From the NCBI GenBank assembly GCA_050049355.1, contig JASFWK010000141.1, positions 1 through 5,264 on the forward strand: a DNA stretch of 5,264 nt, written 5' to 3'. Origin of the DNA: JASFWK01 sp050049355 (GTDB lineage Bacteria > Chloroflexota > Anaerolineae > B4-G1 > DUEL01). Below are positions 5,134-5,264 of this stretch, in pieces. Under the pieces are notes generated by a model. That model had not been told where the DNA came from and ran no database searches. It worked only from the letters and a program-made list of their open reading frames with translations. How positions within the stretch are numbered: the first letter of the stretch is position 1; each line of letters opens with the position of its first letter. The position numbers and the translations under genes are program-made.

Positions 5134-5264
5134 ATGAACTATATCGGATCCAAGTACAGCCTGCTCGAGGAGATCGAAGCCGTCCTGGAGACTCACCACG
5201 TCCCACGCGAAGGCCTGGCGCTGGATCTCTTCGCCGGCACGGGTGCAGTCGCCCAGCTGCTCAA
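5134..5264 (+). CDS. D12-class adenine-N6 DNA methyltransferase, N-terminus (cut by window)
   Basis: Only the first 43 residues are present; the gene runs off the right edge. MNYIGSKYSLL at 1-11 is the family's N-terminal motif (the YxGxK element that helps bind AdoMet), and DLFAGTGAV at 31-39 is the AdoMet-binding motif I (DxFxGxG). This order, with the AdoMet motif right after a short N-terminal segment, is that of the Dam/DpnII alpha group, which methylates adenine N6 in a short DNA target. The ATG at 5134 has AGAGG at 5123-5127 as ribosome site, and the frame is closed upstream by a TAG at 5071. It is divergent from the aldehyde oxidoreductase. Whether it is an orphan, part of a restriction-modification system or phage-borne depends on sequence beyond the window, as does the catalytic DPPY-type motif. 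Confidence 0.85.
   Translation, partial: MNYIGSKYSLLEEIEAVLETHHVPREGLALDLFAGTGAVAQLL

Noticed and set aside
4825..5199. 124-codon minus-strand frame overlapping the methyltransferase start
   Set aside because: It runs antisense across the methyltransferase N-terminus and its promoter, has no family resemblance and has a low-complexity Ser/Pro/Arg tail.

Overview
The window is GC-rich bacterial DNA with four complete genes in a row on the minus strand and the start of a fifth gene on the plus strand at the right edge. No rRNA or tRNA gene, CRISPR array or transposase is visible. The mix of genes would fit an actinobacterium or a member of Chloroflexota, anaerobic or facultative, with the metal cofactor needed for a tungsten or molybdenum aldehyde oxidoreductase. 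It includes a haloalkane dehalogenase of the DhlA type, an aldehyde:ferredoxin oxidoreductase and an SDR resembling chlorophyll b reductase NOL/NYC1. The lineage is inferred and uncertain.

Layout from left to right: 1-298 holds a palindromic repeat element (25-91) and a tiny ORF or gene remnant (127-201, amber stop, frame continuing). 299-736 (minus) is a hotdog-fold acyl-CoA thioesterase. 796-1695 (minus) is a haloalkane dehalogenase with an intact catalytic set. 1696-1982 is a gap containing a second, related repeat element (1744-1837). 1983-2783 (minus) is the SDR. The gap at 2784-2885 contains two perfect 14-bp palindromes. 2886-4628 (minus) is a full-length aldehyde:ferredoxin oxidoreductase. 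4629-5133 is a regulatory gap of about 500 bases with a large inverted repeat, a direct repeat and two oppositely directed promoter candidates. 5134-5264 (plus) is the N-terminus of a D12-class adenine-N6 DNA methyltransferase, cut by the window edge.

Read in the minus direction, the gene order is oxidoreductase, SDR, dehalogenase, thioesterase. On paper this could take an alkyl halide to an alcohol (dehalogenase), the alcohol to an aldehyde (SDR, if it is an alcohol dehydrogenase) and the aldehyde to a carboxylate (ferredoxin-linked oxidoreductase). The thioesterase would act on a CoA ester. This is a hypothesis from co-direction and enzyme class. The repeat between SDR and dehalogenase suggests the two gene pairs may be separate units, and the SDR looks more like the NOL/NYC1 branch than a classical alcohol dehydrogenase.
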